A stretch of 64,000 nucleotides of DNA from Dyadobacter sp. CY347 (GTDB lineage Bacteria > Bacteroidota > Bacteroidia > Cytophagales > Spirosomataceae), in assembly GCF_021502655.1 (NCBI RefSeq), contig NZ_JAKFFT010000009.1:1-64000 (forward strand), in the 5' to 3' direction. The notes beneath the pieces were generated by a model, which was not told the origin of the DNA, made no database searches, and worked only from the letters and a program-made list of their open reading frames with translations. Numbering within the stretch: position 1 is the first letter of the stretch; each line of letters starts with the position of its first letter. Of this stretch, positions 17,379 to 27,475 are shown in pieces. The position numbers and the translations under genes are program-made.

Positions 17379-19817
17379 ATGAAAACACTCCTTAACACAC
17401 TGCGCGCATTGCCGATCATGATCGGGATTTCTACTATATGCTTTCTGCAATGTTCAAAAACCACTAACAGGCCAGAGAACCTGCAAAGCCTGGTCGGTGA
17501 AACTGAAAATATCCGTGGTAAAAGCATTTATCTCAACACACCATACATTACCGCCGGCGACCGTGTGTACATGGTCGGGCACCAAAACGGCACTTTTCCG
17601 GACCTCGGCTGGCACGTTACGGGCGAAATGGGTGGGATCTGGGATCATCCGATCAAGCTGATGGATGGCTTTACGGCTTCCGTTTCGGTTGGTGGTGAAT
17701 CCGCTTGTCTTACCAAGGCTGATACATTTGTCAATTTTCCTTTCGCTAATAAACACATTTTCACAACCGGCCTCCCGGGCCTGAAAGTGGAGCGTTTCCA
17801 ATTTGTGCCGGACGGGAAAGAGGCGGTGGTTGTCGAGTATACTTTTATCAATGAAGGAAAAGAAAAGCTCGAAATTGACTTTGATTTTAATGGTTATACG
17901 GATCTCCGCCCGGTTTGGCTGGGAGAAAGAACCAATATGATCGACGGCCCCGATGTTACAACTTGGGACGAAGCATCGCACAGCTGGATCGCGAAGGATA
18001 GTTTGAATGATTGGTATGTCATGTTCGGCGCTCCATTGTCGCCCAATTCGCATCGGGAGAAGGTGATTACTTGTGACTATAAGCCGCAGGGAAGGGGCGT
18101 TTCTGCATCCATGCAATATCATTTGGAAATTGAGGGAAATAGTTCTGTAAGCCTTCCCATAACCATTTCGGGATCTTATAAATCAAAATCGGAGGCGCAA
18201 AAAACATTTACCGAAACACAGGCAAATGCTGCCAAATTATTGGTTGCAAAGAAAGACCGGTATGCATCCATCGCCTACAAAACCAGACTTACCATTCCTG
18301 ATAAAAATCTCGAACAAGCATTTCGCTGGACGAAATACAACACAGACTGGCTCATCCGTGACGTCCCCGAAATCGGCCGTGGCGTTTCTGCCGGTGCTCC
18401 CGATTATCCGTGGTGGTTTGGCGCCGACAGCGAGTATGCGCTCAAAGGGCTCATTGCTACCGGTCAACCGGAGCTGGTAAAAAGTTCTGTTGATGTGGTG
18501 CATAAGCTTTCTGAAAAAGTGAATGGAAATGGCCGCATCATGCACGAAACTTCCACGAATGGTGCGGTTTTCAATCCTGGGAACATCAACGAAACGCCCC
18601 AGTTTGCTTCGCTCGTAGCCCATGTTTATCGCTGGACCGGCGATAGGGAATTTCTTCAAAAATATTTTCCTACCATTCAGAAAGGGCTGGATTGGTTGCT
18701 TAAAGAGAACGATAAAGACGGGAATCTGCTTCCGGATGGATTTGGCATGATGGAAATTCACGGAATGAACAGCGAAATGACCGACGTAGCGGCCTATACG
18801 CAGAAAGCATTTGCCGACGCCGCTGAGCTGGCTATTGAGATGGGGGACAAAAAATTGGCTCAACATTATACAGGCATTGCTAATAAGCTCCGCACCAGGA
18901 TTAATCGGGAATTCTGGGTCCCGGAAAGCAACTCCTACGCAGATTTCATTGGCACACCAAAGCAGGCAATCAGTCTTATCAACGATGCGATCGTTCGGGC
19001 CGATACATTAAAAAAACCCTGGGCAGTAAAAGAATTGAAGGCAGCGAAAGCAAAGATAATCAGCTCTAAAACAGCAGGTAAGCGTGGATTTGTGGTGCAT
19101 CATAACTGGGTTGTAAACACGCCCATGGAAACCGGCATTGCCGATTCGTCAAAAGCCCTGGCCGCTTTACAAACGGCCTCAAAGTTCGTAAACCCATTCG
19201 GCGCATTCGTCACCGGCATTGACCGGGATGAATCGGCCGGGAAGGATGAAAGTTCCGTGGCAGGAAATAATAAGGTTTTCACCTACACGGGCGCAGTAAT
19301 GACGCTTCCAACGGGCGTTTTGGCCATTTCAGAAAACAACTACGGGCGCCCCGACGCTGCACTGGGTTACCTGAAAAGGATGACCAAATCATTCAGTTTC
19401 GCACTCCCCGGTTCTATTTATGAGGTTTCTCCTGATTATGGTATGATGGCGCAGGCCTGGAATGTATACAGTTACGCCTACCCTATCGTTCAGCAATTCT
19501 TTGGGATTCAGCCCAATGCAGCCAAACAGCTAATCCGCATTCAACCCCAAATGCCATCATCCTGGAATGATGCGAGTTTGGAAAACGTCATCATTGGCGA
19601 CAATGCGCTTACTTATACATTTAAGAGAAACGGAAAAAACATTAGTCTCAATCTTTCCCAGACAAAGGAAAACTGGAAGATAGAGATCGCGCTGCCGAGA
19701 GTCAAATTTAGCAATTATCAAATCAACGGGAAGGCGGTCGCAGCAAAATCCAGCGGCGGTTTTGACATAATTGAAATCACTGGTAAGGCCAACATGATCA
19801 GCGCCGAACAGAGATAG
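17379..19817 (+). CDS. Lipoprotein (alpha/alpha)6 glycosidase, debranching-enzyme-like
   Basis: An 812-residue protein from the ATG at 17379, which opens a lipoprotein signal with Cys25 (ICFLQC); the 20 codons upstream are not signal-like. Residues about 35-290 form a beta-rich domain. Residues about 310-720 have the six-hairpin glycosidase pattern of glycogen-debranching enzymes and GH15/37/63-like enzymes, with landmarks PWWFGADSEYALKGL, DGFGMMEIHGMNSEMTD and the probable acid residues Asp and Glu within them. It probably hydrolyses an alpha-linked oligosaccharide in the periplasm or at the outer membrane. The exact GH family was not decided. No SusC/SusD pair is next to it. Confidence 0.8.
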   Translation: MKTLLNTLRALPIMIGISTICFLQCSKTTNRPENLQSLVGETENIRGKSIYLNTPYITAGDRVYMVGHQNGTFPDLGWHVTGEMGGIWDHPIKLMDGFTASVSVGGESACLTKADTFVNFPFANKHIFTTGLPGLKVERFQFVPDGKEAVVVEYTFINEGKEKLEIDFDFNGYTDLRPVWLGERTNMIDGPDVTTWDEASHSWIAKDSLNDWYVMFGAPLSPNSHREKVITCDYKPQGRGVSASMQYHLEIEGNSSVSLPITISGSYKSKSEAQKTFTETQANAAKLLVAKKDRYASIAYKTRLTIPDKNLEQAFRWTKYNTDWLIRDVPEIGRGVSAGAPDYPWWFGADSEYALKGLIATGQPELVKSSVDVVHKLSEKVNGNGRIMHETSTNGAVFNPGNINETPQFASLVAHVYRWTGDREFLQKYFPTIQKGLDWLLKENDKDGNLLPDGFGMMEIHGMNSEMTDVAAYTQKAFADAAELAIEMGDKKLAQHYTGIANKLRTRINREFWVPESNSYADFIGTPKQAISLINDAIVRADTLKKPWAVKELKAAKAKIISSKTAGKRGFVVHHNWVVNTPMETGIADSSKALAALQTASKFVNPFGAFVTGIDRDESAGKDESSVAGNNKVFTYTGAVMTLPTGVLAISENNYGRPDAALGYLKRMTKSFSFALPGSIYEVSPDYGMMAQAWNVYSYAYPIVQQFFGIQPNAAKQLIRIQPQMPSSWNDASLENVIIGDNALTYTFKRNGKNISLNLSQTKENWKIEIALPRVKFSNYQINGKAVAAKSSGGFDIIEITGKANMISAEQR

Positions 19818-19821
19818 CCTG

Positions 19822-20805
19822 TCAGGCGCTGATATGGTGCTTGTTATATTTATTCCGGTATTCGATCGGGGATAATCCGGTTATTTTTTTGAATGTGGTG
19901 CGGAATGCTTTTGTGTCCGTATAGCCCACTTCATACATGAGTTCGGTGACATTTTTCCGGCTCACCTCAAAGCTTTTCTTAGCCGCTTCGATCTTCACGC
20001 GCTGAATGTATTCCACAATTGAATTGGAAGTGGCTTTCTTAAATCTGCGCTCAAAACTCCGTCGTCCTATCGCAAACATTTCTGAAAGCTGGTCCACCGT
20101 AATTTTATCCTGAAAACTTTTCTCAATGAATTCCTGTGCCTTCCTAACCTCTTCATCTTCATGCTCTTTCTGGCCCGTGAACATAATGAATGGTGACTGC
20201 GTGTTGCGGTCAATTTCGATCATAAAAAACTTTGTCGTGTAAATCGCCATCTGCCGGTCGACATATTTTTCGACCAGATAAACCAGCAAATTCCAGAATG
20301 TATTTGCACCGCCGCTGGTGTACACACCGTTTTCGTCGGTGATAATGCGGTTGTCCATCAGGTTCACCTCCGGAAACATATTTTTGAAATCCGTAGCTGA
20401 CATCCAATGCGTTGTGCAGCTTTTGCCATTCAGCATGCCCGTCGCAGCAAGGAGGAAAGCGCCCACGCACAGGCTAGCCACCTCCGCGCCATGCTCATGT
20501 TGGTCGATAATCCAGGGGAAAAAGTCCTTATTAAGCTCAATTACGTTCTCGCGGTCACCATTAACAGCCGGGATAATCACGAGATCAGTCTTTTTCAGAT
20601 CATGAATCGTGACATTGGGAACCACCGTAAAAACACCGCTATACTTCTGAGGATCAGCCGTCATTCCTACCAGCTGCACATTAAAAGCCGGCTCCCGGCC
20701 CATAGCGGTCAGGAAGTCATTCACAAAATTGAAAAACTTAAAAGGCCCCTCAATGGTCCCCAGCGCCGCATCGCCTCTTGGAACAAGAACTGATATATGC
20801 TTCAT
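19822..20805 (-). CDS. GlxA-type AraC regulator with DJ-1/PfpI domain
   Basis: A 327-residue regulator. Residues 1 to about 190 are a DJ-1/PfpI (class I glutamine amidotransferase-like) domain with the elbow cysteine in SLCVGAFLLAA and the partner TTHW. Residues about 220-325 are an AraC/XylS helix-turn-helix pair ending GYTDTKAFRTTFKKITGLSP. Such regulators sense small molecules through the DJ-1 domain and activate nearby genes. The gene is convergent with the glycosidase (4 bases between stops) and divergent from a 76-residue protein gene. A promoter with both boxes lies so close to the ATG that the mRNA may be leaderless. Confidence 0.92.
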   Translation of the reverse strand: MKHISVLVPRGDAALGTIEGPFKFFNFVNDFLTAMGREPAFNVQLVGMTADPQKYSGVFTVVPNVTIHDLKKTDLVIIPAVNGDRENVIELNKDFFPWIIDQHEHGAEVASLCVGAFLLAATGMLNGKSCTTHWMSATDFKNMFPEVNLMDNRIITDENGVYTSGGANTFWNLLVYLVEKYVDRQMAIYTTKFFMIEIDRNTQSPFIMFTGQKEHEDEEVRKAQEFIEKSFQDKITVDQLSEMFAIGRRSFERRFKKATSNSIVEYIQRVKIEAAKKSFEVSRKNVTELMYEVGYTDTKAFRTTFKKITGLSPIEYRNKYNKHHISA

Positions 20806-20809
20806 AATT

Positions 20810-20840
20810 CAAAAATAGCTAAATACATTGTTGCATTCAA
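20810..20840 (-). promoter_or_regulatory. Promoter of the GlxA-type regulator
   Basis: On the minus strand TTG (20840-20838), 20 bases, then TATTTTTG (20817-20810) matches the Bacteroidota -33/-7 layout. The -7 box ends 4 bases before the ATG at 20805, which implies a transcript with almost no 5' leader. Confidence 0.6.
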
Positions 20841-20918
20841 TATGTCTGCGGGTACAAGTCAGTAGTCTAAGCATTAAAGCAACTTATGGTATTATCTTAA
20901 CCATTCAATCCCATCTTC

Positions 20919-21149
20919 ATGCCAACGATCATTTACGACGACAAGCAAAAAAAGGCCATTAACCTCGATAATGTCGACACCATCAAGCTAGACCGCAGCG
21001 GCGCCGAATTTCACATCGTATTCCAAAAGCAAATCACAGTAAAAGATAGCTACATGTCCACCACCCTCGACAGATGGATCTACACCAGCGAAAACGAACG
21101 CGACAGCGTATTCAGGATGATCGTGGATAGTTACGGGTATCGGGTATGA
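20919..21149 (+). CDS. Small conserved-looking protein, unknown function
   Basis: A 76-residue soluble protein rich in charged residues and beta-strand pattern (TIIYDDKQKKAINLDNVDTIKL, then HIVFQKQITVKD). No signal peptide, membrane segment, Cys or recognised motif is present. The ATG is 114 bases from the divergent GlxA-type regulator, so the two could share a control region. I do not recognise the family. Confidence 0.6.
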   Translation: MPTIIYDDKQKKAINLDNVDTIKLDRSGAEFHIVFQKQITVKDSYMSTTLDRWIYTSENERDSVFRMIVDSYGYRV

Positions 21150-21175
21150 AAGGCTCGGTCAACGGGATCCCCTCA

Positions 21176-21742
21176 TCAGGAAAATGCAAGTGTGGTCGTA
21201 GCTGGAGGAAGCCCTTTTGATATCAACTCATCTTTGAAATCCATAAGTGCGTCTTTAAGCTGTTCTGTTTTTGAATAAGTTTCCGGAACAAACATAGTGA
21301 TACAAGTGATGTCACTGCCATCCGGAGAAGGAATGGTCAGTCTAAATTTTCCAACGAAGGAATGTTCTTCGCAGAAATCTTTGTACCAGGCATCAAATGT
21401 GATTTTCCTGTTTCTTTTTCTATGGTCTGTATTTTGATACATCACAAGGACAACCCTTTCTGGATAAGTTTCCAGTGATTGCCTTAGAATGGAGAGGATA
21501 GTAGGTTTTATTTTGGGGTCGTACTTATGAAAATAACCCTTGGGTGTGTAAGGCTTACAACGGAATCCAAAAGTTACTATGCTGTCTTTGATCTGATTGT
21601 AATCTTTGAAGTGCTCAGAGCCATCTGCAAACCAGCAACTATAAGATAGCCCTAAATCGGTCTCAAATACGTATTGGAAAGAACCACTAGTCCCGACCTC
21701 CTGATAGTTATAGGGCCCTAACGAATTTGATTCCTCGGTCAT
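21176..21742 (-). CDS. DUF6169-like protein, second gene of an overlapping pair
   Basis: A 188-residue protein from the ATG at 21742 (MTEESNSLGPYNYQEV); a longer frame exists, but its first 14 codons overlap the upstream gene. It has features I associate with DUF6169: the early SYSCWFADGSEHF strand, TFGFRCKP, and RVVLVMYQNTDHRKRNRKITFDAWYK near 100-125. It is soluble, without signal or membrane segment. Its start lies inside the 58-codon gene in front, with a 35-base overlap in a different frame, so translation is almost certainly coupled. No catalytic motif is identified. The family name is from memory, not a search. Confidence 0.72.
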   Translation of the reverse strand: MTEESNSLGPYNYQEVGTSGSFQYVFETDLGLSYSCWFADGSEHFKDYNQIKDSIVTFGFRCKPYTPKGYFHKYDPKIKPTILSILRQSLETYPERVVLVMYQNTDHRKRNRKITFDAWYKDFCEEHSFVGKFRLTIPSPDGSDITCITMFVPETYSKTEQLKDALMDFKDELISKGLPPATTTLAFS

Positions 21743-21884
21743 GCAATTCTTTCTCCGAAACTTCGCCGTTAAAATACTTTTCAATTACTTCTTTCTCCTC
21801 CATCAAATCATTGATGAAGTCAAATACTGTTCTCTGTTTGACCCCATCGGCACGTTGTGCGGGCGTCTTGGCTGTCTTGATCAT
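21708..21884 (-). CDS. 58-residue helical partner protein of the DUF6169-like gene
   Basis: This reading frame is short but has strong gene character. It starts at ATG 21884 (MIKTAKTPAQRADGVKQ) and stops at 21708, giving 58 residues. Residues 14-50 are amphipathic helix with heptad-like leucine/phenylalanine spacing (VFDFINDLMEEKEVIEKYF, then EKELHDRG), and the chain ends GIKFVRAL. It overlaps the start of the DUF6169-like gene by 35 bases. A small, charged, helical first gene coupled to a larger second gene is the layout of many antitoxin-toxin and regulator-effector pairs. That role is inference only. Confidence 0.6.
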   Translation of the reverse strand: MIKTAKTPAQRADGVKQRTVFDFINDLMEEKEVIEKYFNGEVSEKELHDRGIKFVRAL

Positions 21885-22026
21885 CGTCTATAAGTTTAGC
21901 CACTATCAAACACTTAACTAAAAAACCTAATCTGGTATTCCATTATGTTCAACACAGATCAGCTTATTTGCAAAGATAGATATTCTTACAAATCTTGTCG
22001 CATTCAGCCCCTGAATTTGACATGTT

Positions 22027-22034
22027 CCCCCCCC
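22027..22034 (+). repeat. Run of eight cytosines upstream of SRPBCC gene
   Basis: An uninterrupted C8 tract lies 68 bases before the ATG at 22103. Homopolymers of this length can slip and change promoter spacing. No promoter boxes flank it clearly. Confidence 0.5.
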
Positions 22035-22102
22035 AGCGATTAGGAAAAAGACTTGTAGGTTTGTAGCATCTTATTGCTAACCTGGACTTTACCTCTAATT
22101 CG

Positions 22103-22636
22103 ATGAAAATCCTCTTAACCATTCTTGCCATAGTCGCAGGCATTATTGTCCTGCTGCTGATCGTTGCGTTGTTTGTCAAAAAAGAATATGAAGTGAAGCG
22201 CGAAATCACGATCAACAGACCCAAAGGCAGCGTCTTTGATTATATCAAATTCCTGAAAAACCAGGACAATTACAGCAAATGGGTTATGGCCGATCCAGGC
22301 ATGCTGAAAACCTACGCCGGGGTCGATGGAACGGTTGGTTTCAAGTATGCGTGGGACAGCAAAGACAAGAATGTGGGCGAGGGCGAACAGGAAATTCTGA
22401 AACTTACCGAAGGTGAAAAAGTGAATATTGAGGTTCGCTTCGTCCGGCCATTTGAAGGCATCGGACTTGCAGAAATGACTACCATGCCTGTTGCCGGCGA
22501 CCAGACCAGGGTAAGCTGGGGCATGACGGGAAAAAGCAAATATCCGATGAACATTACCAATCTTTTTATTGATGGAATTCTTGGTAAAGACCTGGAAGTG
22601 AGCTTGACTAATTTGAAAAATATCCTTGAAAAATAA
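22103..22636 (+). CDS. Membrane-anchored SRPBCC-family protein
   Basis: A 177-residue protein. Residues 4-26 form a membrane helix (LLTILAIVAGIIVLLLIVALFV) followed by a positively charged stretch. Residues about 32-175 have the START/SRPBCC ligand-binding pattern: ITINRPKGSVFDYIKFLKN at the first helix, SKWVM, and the long C-terminal helix with NLFIDGILGKDLEVSLTNLKNIL. The cavity of this fold binds hydrophobic ligands, and the family also includes polyketide cyclases. It is followed after 35 bases by another SRPBCC gene, so the two form an operon. Confidence 0.85.
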   Translation: MKILLTILAIVAGIIVLLLIVALFVKKEYEVKREITINRPKGSVFDYIKFLKNQDNYSKWVMADPGMLKTYAGVDGTVGFKYAWDSKDKNVGEGEQEILKLTEGEKVNIEVRFVRPFEGIGLAEMTTMPVAGDQTRVSWGMTGKSKYPMNITNLFIDGILGKDLEVSLTNLKNILEK

Positions 22637-22671
22637 TCTAAAATCAATCAACAAAATAAAATGTAGAAACC

Positions 22672-23637
22672 ATGGAAACTAAACTCATTAAGAAGTCGAT
22701 TGAAGTGAATGCGCCTAAGGAGCAGGTTTGGAAAACCCTGATCTCCGGGGATAAAAACAAGATCTGGTTCAATGCATTCAGCGAAGGAACGCAGGCGCAA
22801 ACGGATTGGCAGGTGGGTAGCAAAGCCATATTTATGGACGAGTCAAAAAATGGAATTGTTGGGATAATCAAGGTTAATAAGCCTGCGGAAGAGCTGGTTA
22901 CAGAATACAATGGCGTCATCAATGAAGGCGTCGAAAATTATGACACAGAGGAGGCACACAGCATGAATGGTTTCCAGGAAATATACCGGCTAAAAGAAGA
23001 AAACGGCGTTACCCAGCTTGACATTCAATGCGATATGGGTGCCGATTATTTCGAAATGATGTCGGACGCCTGGGAACATGCGCTGGTTATTGTCAAGGAG
23101 TTGGCTGAAACAGAAACAAGCGCCACGGCCTTGCTCGATCAACTGGATAACACTACCAAAAATTTCCGCAAAGCCATTGAATCATTCGACGAAGATGAAA
23201 TCAATGAAGTGCCATTTGAAGGGAGCTGGACGGCCGGGCAGGTTGTAGAGCACATTCTGAAATCAGAAAGCGGCTTGCCGGAGGTGTTATCAAATAATAT
23301 TGCCGAAACCCAAAGGCCAGTGGACGCAAATATTCCGGAGATCGAACACATTTTTCTGGATTTTTCGACCAAGCTGAAAGCACCCGACTTCAATGTTCCC
23401 TCAGACGGACCGCATAACAAAGCGGAACTGATTGATGCATTTGCGAAAGAGCGGGAAGAAATCAGGAAAGTGGCGGCAGAGCAGGACCTCCGGCTTACAG
23501 CCAATGCATTTGAATTTCCGGGAATTGGCACATTGACGCGCTGGGAATGGCTGAACTTTGTGGTTTGTCACTCGAAAAGACATATTTATCAGCTGACAAA
23601 CATTCGCAAAAAACTAAGCGAAAAGGTTGCGGGATAA
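22672..23637 (+). CDS. SRPBCC (AHSA1-type) - DinB fusion protein
   Basis: A 321-residue protein with two domains. Residues 1 to about 145 are an AHSA1/SRPBCC ligand-binding domain (KSIEVNAPKEQVWKTLISG, then SDAWEHALVIVKEL). Residues about 155-318 are a DinB-type four-helix bundle with all three candidate metal histidines (WTAGQVVEHIL, and HSKRHIYQL near the C-terminus). Fusion of the two domains is uncommon in my recollection, and each alone is widespread in Bacteroidota. A cytoplasmic, metal-dependent transferase or detoxification role is possible but not shown. Confidence 0.82.
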   Translation: METKLIKKSIEVNAPKEQVWKTLISGDKNKIWFNAFSEGTQAQTDWQVGSKAIFMDESKNGIVGIIKVNKPAEELVTEYNGVINEGVENYDTEEAHSMNGFQEIYRLKEENGVTQLDIQCDMGADYFEMMSDAWEHALVIVKELAETETSATALLDQLDNTTKNFRKAIESFDEDEINEVPFEGSWTAGQVVEHILKSESGLPEVLSNNIAETQRPVDANIPEIEHIFLDFSTKLKAPDFNVPSDGPHNKAELIDAFAKEREEIRKVAAEQDLRLTANAFEFPGIGTLTRWEWLNFVVCHSKRHIYQLTNIRKKLSEKVAG

Positions 23638-23689
23638 AACAGCAAACATTAATAACTTGCGGATTCTTCATTCAAAAGAACCCAGTTTT

Positions 23690-24175
23690 ATGTTCCGGAA
23701 AATTATTCCCGTCATTCTATTCGTTTTTGCGAGCAATTTCGCCTTTTCACAGTCTGTCCTGGCCGACAAAAAAATAGCGCCTTTTCAGATAAAATTAACC
23801 AACGGGCAGCAGTATACTGCATCGCAGCTTGCCGCAGGCCCGGTGGTCCTGATCTACTTTTCGCCCGATTGCGAACATTGCCAGGATTTCACAAAGGACA
23901 TGCTTAAAAATTACAGCGTATTCGCCAACAAGCAGGTTGTAATGGTGACTTTCCAGTCGATGGAAATGCTGAAACCCTTTGTGGCGCAGCATAAATTGAG
24001 CACTTACCCGAACATTAAGGTCGGCACCGAAGGTTATTCATACACAGTTCAGCGCTATTACCAGATCAAATCATTCCCTTACATTGCTATCTATAATAAA
24101 GCAGGTAAGCTTGTGCAGACATTTGAAGGTGAGCAGCCGCATCAGAACATCTTTAATGCATTAAAAAAAATCTGA
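23690..24175 (+). CDS. Secreted thioredoxin-like protein
   Basis: A 161-residue protein from the ATG at 23690, which opens a signal peptide (MFRKIIPVILFVFASNFAFS). The earlier in-frame codons overlap the previous gene and carry no signal. The mature part has the thioredoxin/TlpA fold with active-site motif CEHC (Cys61-Cys64) in YFSPDCEHCQDF and a cis-proline region (KSFPYIAIYNKAG). It probably works in the periplasm as a thiol:disulfide oxidoreductase. Confidence 0.85.
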   Translation: MFRKIIPVILFVFASNFAFSQSVLADKKIAPFQIKLTNGQQYTASQLAAGPVVLIYFSPDCEHCQDFTKDMLKNYSVFANKQVVMVTFQSMEMLKPFVAQHKLSTYPNIKVGTEGYSYTVQRYYQIKSFPYIAIYNKAGKLVQTFEGEQPHQNIFNALKKI

Positions 24176-24237
24176 TTTCATTGTAGTGACCGGGTAATCT
24201 TGCGGAATCGCCGTCTTTATTCAGGATAGCAGCATAA

Positions 24238-25482
<1,245 letters not shown>

Positions 25483-25506
25483 AAAGCATTCAGATATTTT
25501 ATTAGT

Positions 25507-27219
25507 ATGTCAAATTTCAATATCGATTCCGTAAAGCAGAGCACTTTTGATGCCATTGTGGTGGGAACGGGAATTAGTGGCGGCTGGGCAGCTAAGGAAC
25601 TTACGGAGAAGGGTTTAAAGACATTAATCCTCGATCGTGGCAAGGATGTGAAGCACATTGTGGACTATCCTACCGCCAATATGCAGCCCTGGGAATTTGA
25701 ACACCGCGGTCAGCCCTCGCTGGCGATCCGGCAGGCAAACCCGATGGCCAGCAAGCATTATATTTTTAAGGAAGACGCCATGCATTTCGTAGTGAAGGAT
25801 GCTGAACATCCTTATGTGCAGGACAAACCGTTTGACTGGATGCGCGGTTACCAGGTTGGCGGCAGGTCACTCCTTTGGGCCAGGCAAACACAGCGTTGGT
25901 CAGATTTCGATTTTGAAGGCCCGGCGAGAGATGGTTTCGGCGTCGACTGGCCGATCCGGTATGCGGACATTGCGCCCTGGTATAGTTACGTTGAGAAGTT
26001 TGCGGGGATTTCCGGCAACAAAGATAATTTACCTCAATTACCTGACGGTGAATTCCTTAAACCACATGAAATGTCCTGCGTAGAAAAACATTTCAGCGAC
26101 CAGACAGCGAAGAATTACAACAATGCACGTCCGATCATTATTGGCCGTGTGGCGCATATCAGCGATCCGCAGCCAATTCATACGGAACAGGGCCGTGCCA
26201 AATGTCAGCATAGGACCATGTGCCAGCGTGGTTGCCCGTTTGGCGGGTATTTCAGTTCGAATTCATCAACATTGCCGTGGGCAGAAAAAACGGGGAATCT
26301 TACCTTGCAGCCGCATTCAGTCGTCCATTCCATTATTTACGATGAGAAGAAAAAGCGTGCGACGGGCGTGCGCGTGGTGGATGCATTGACCAAGGAAATG
26401 AAGGAATATTATGCCAAAATCATTTTCGTAAACGCATCGGCAATTAACTCAAACTTAATTCTCCTGAATTCAATTTCAAACCGTTTCCCGAATGGCTTCG
26501 GCAACGACAATGGTCTGCTGGGAAAATTCATCGGTTTCCATAATTACAGAGGCCGGGTAAGCGCAGAATTTGACGGTTACCACGACCGTACGGTTGAAGG
26601 AAGACGGCCAAATGGCGCTTATATCCCCCGTTTTAGAAATGTTTTCAAGCAGGAAACCGACTTTCTGAGAGGCTATGCGACTTCTTTTTCAGCTTCTAAA
26701 ATAGGCGCGAAGTCTGACGATATGGGTGAATCTTTAAAAGAAAGCTTGTTCAAGCCGGACAACAGCGGATGGGGCCTGGGCGCGCAAATGATGGGCGAAA
26801 CACTGCCTAAGGAGACGAACTTTGTCAGTCTGCACAAAACATTGAAGGACGACTGGGGTATCCCGCAGCTGAGAATGCACGTGGATTTTGATGATAACGA
26901 TATGAAAATGATCAAGGATTTTTATACGGAGCTGAGTGAAATGCTCGAAAAGTCCGGTTTTTCAAACATTAAAACTTCCGATACAAACCGCAATCCAGGC
27001 AGCGAAAACCACGAAATGGGCGGTGTTAGAATGGGTAATGATCCGAAAACATCCATGCTTAATAAATGGAACCAGATGCACGCATGCCCCAATGTAATCG
27101 TCACAGACGGCGCATGCATGACGTCCACATCCACGCAAAATCCTTCACTGACCTACATGGCCTTAACTGCAAGAGCCGTAGACCATGCTGTGAGTGAAAT
27201 GAAAAAAGGGAACATTTGA
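25507..27219 (+). CDS. GMC-family FAD-dependent oxidoreductase
   Basis: A 570-residue enzyme of the glucose-methanol-choline group, the branch common in Bacteroidota that resembles gluconate or sugar dehydrogenases. The FAD-binding motif is VVGTGISGGWAAKELTEKG at the N-terminus. Active-site pair: His502 (ENHEMGG) and Asn545 (TQNPSLT). A Cys-rich segment CQHRTMCQRGCPFGG lies near 235-250. No signal peptide or adjacent subunit-3 or cytochrome gene is present, so the electron acceptor is unclear. Oxidation of a sugar or sugar acid is likely. Confidence 0.9.
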   Translation: MSNFNIDSVKQSTFDAIVVGTGISGGWAAKELTEKGLKTLILDRGKDVKHIVDYPTANMQPWEFEHRGQPSLAIRQANPMASKHYIFKEDAMHFVVKDAEHPYVQDKPFDWMRGYQVGGRSLLWARQTQRWSDFDFEGPARDGFGVDWPIRYADIAPWYSYVEKFAGISGNKDNLPQLPDGEFLKPHEMSCVEKHFSDQTAKNYNNARPIIIGRVAHISDPQPIHTEQGRAKCQHRTMCQRGCPFGGYFSSNSSTLPWAEKTGNLTLQPHSVVHSIIYDEKKKRATGVRVVDALTKEMKEYYAKIIFVNASAINSNLILLNSISNRFPNGFGNDNGLLGKFIGFHNYRGRVSAEFDGYHDRTVEGRRPNGAYIPRFRNVFKQETDFLRGYATSFSASKIGAKSDDMGESLKESLFKPDNSGWGLGAQMMGETLPKETNFVSLHKTLKDDWGIPQLRMHVDFDDNDMKMIKDFYTELSEMLEKSGFSNIKTSDTNRNPGSENHEMGGVRMGNDPKTSMLNKWNQMHACPNVIVTDGACMTSTSTQNPSLTYMALTARAVDHAVSEMKKGNI

Positions 27220-27224
27220 TACAT

Positions 27225-27232
27225 TATATTTG
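27225..27232 (+). promoter_or_regulatory. -7 box before the 62-residue gene
   Basis: TATATTTG is an exact TAnnTTTG box, 22 bases before the ATG at 27255. No TTG is seen at the -33 position. Confidence 0.35.
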
Positions 27233-27254
27233 CCCCTTGAACATAATGTAAACC

Positions 27255-27443
27255 ATGGCGGTACAAAAATTTTTTGATGGCACACGTGTCAAAATCAAGG
27301 GTAGCAAGGACATTTGGGTGATCTTAAACCACGAGTCGATACAGAAAGGTGCGACAGTGAAAATTACCGGTAAAGTGAAGTGCAGAAATGAAAAAACGGG
27401 GGAAGTAAAATTTTGCAATGAGAAGAATTGCGAGACGCCGTAA
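27255..27443 (+). CDS. Small basic Cys-containing protein, unknown function
   Basis: A 62-residue protein with three cysteines near its C-terminus (Cys43, Cys54, Cys59), 13 lysines and a beta-rich pattern (GTRVKIKGSKDIWVILNHE). It might bind nucleic acid or metal, but the Cys spacing fits no finger I know. It follows the GMC gene by 35 bases and has its own -7 box. Confidence 0.6.
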   Translation: MAVQKFFDGTRVKIKGSKDIWVILNHESIQKGATVKITGKVKCRNEKTGEVKFCNEKNCETP

Positions 27444-27475
27444 GTCTGCAAACGCGAGAAGTTACACACTGATGA

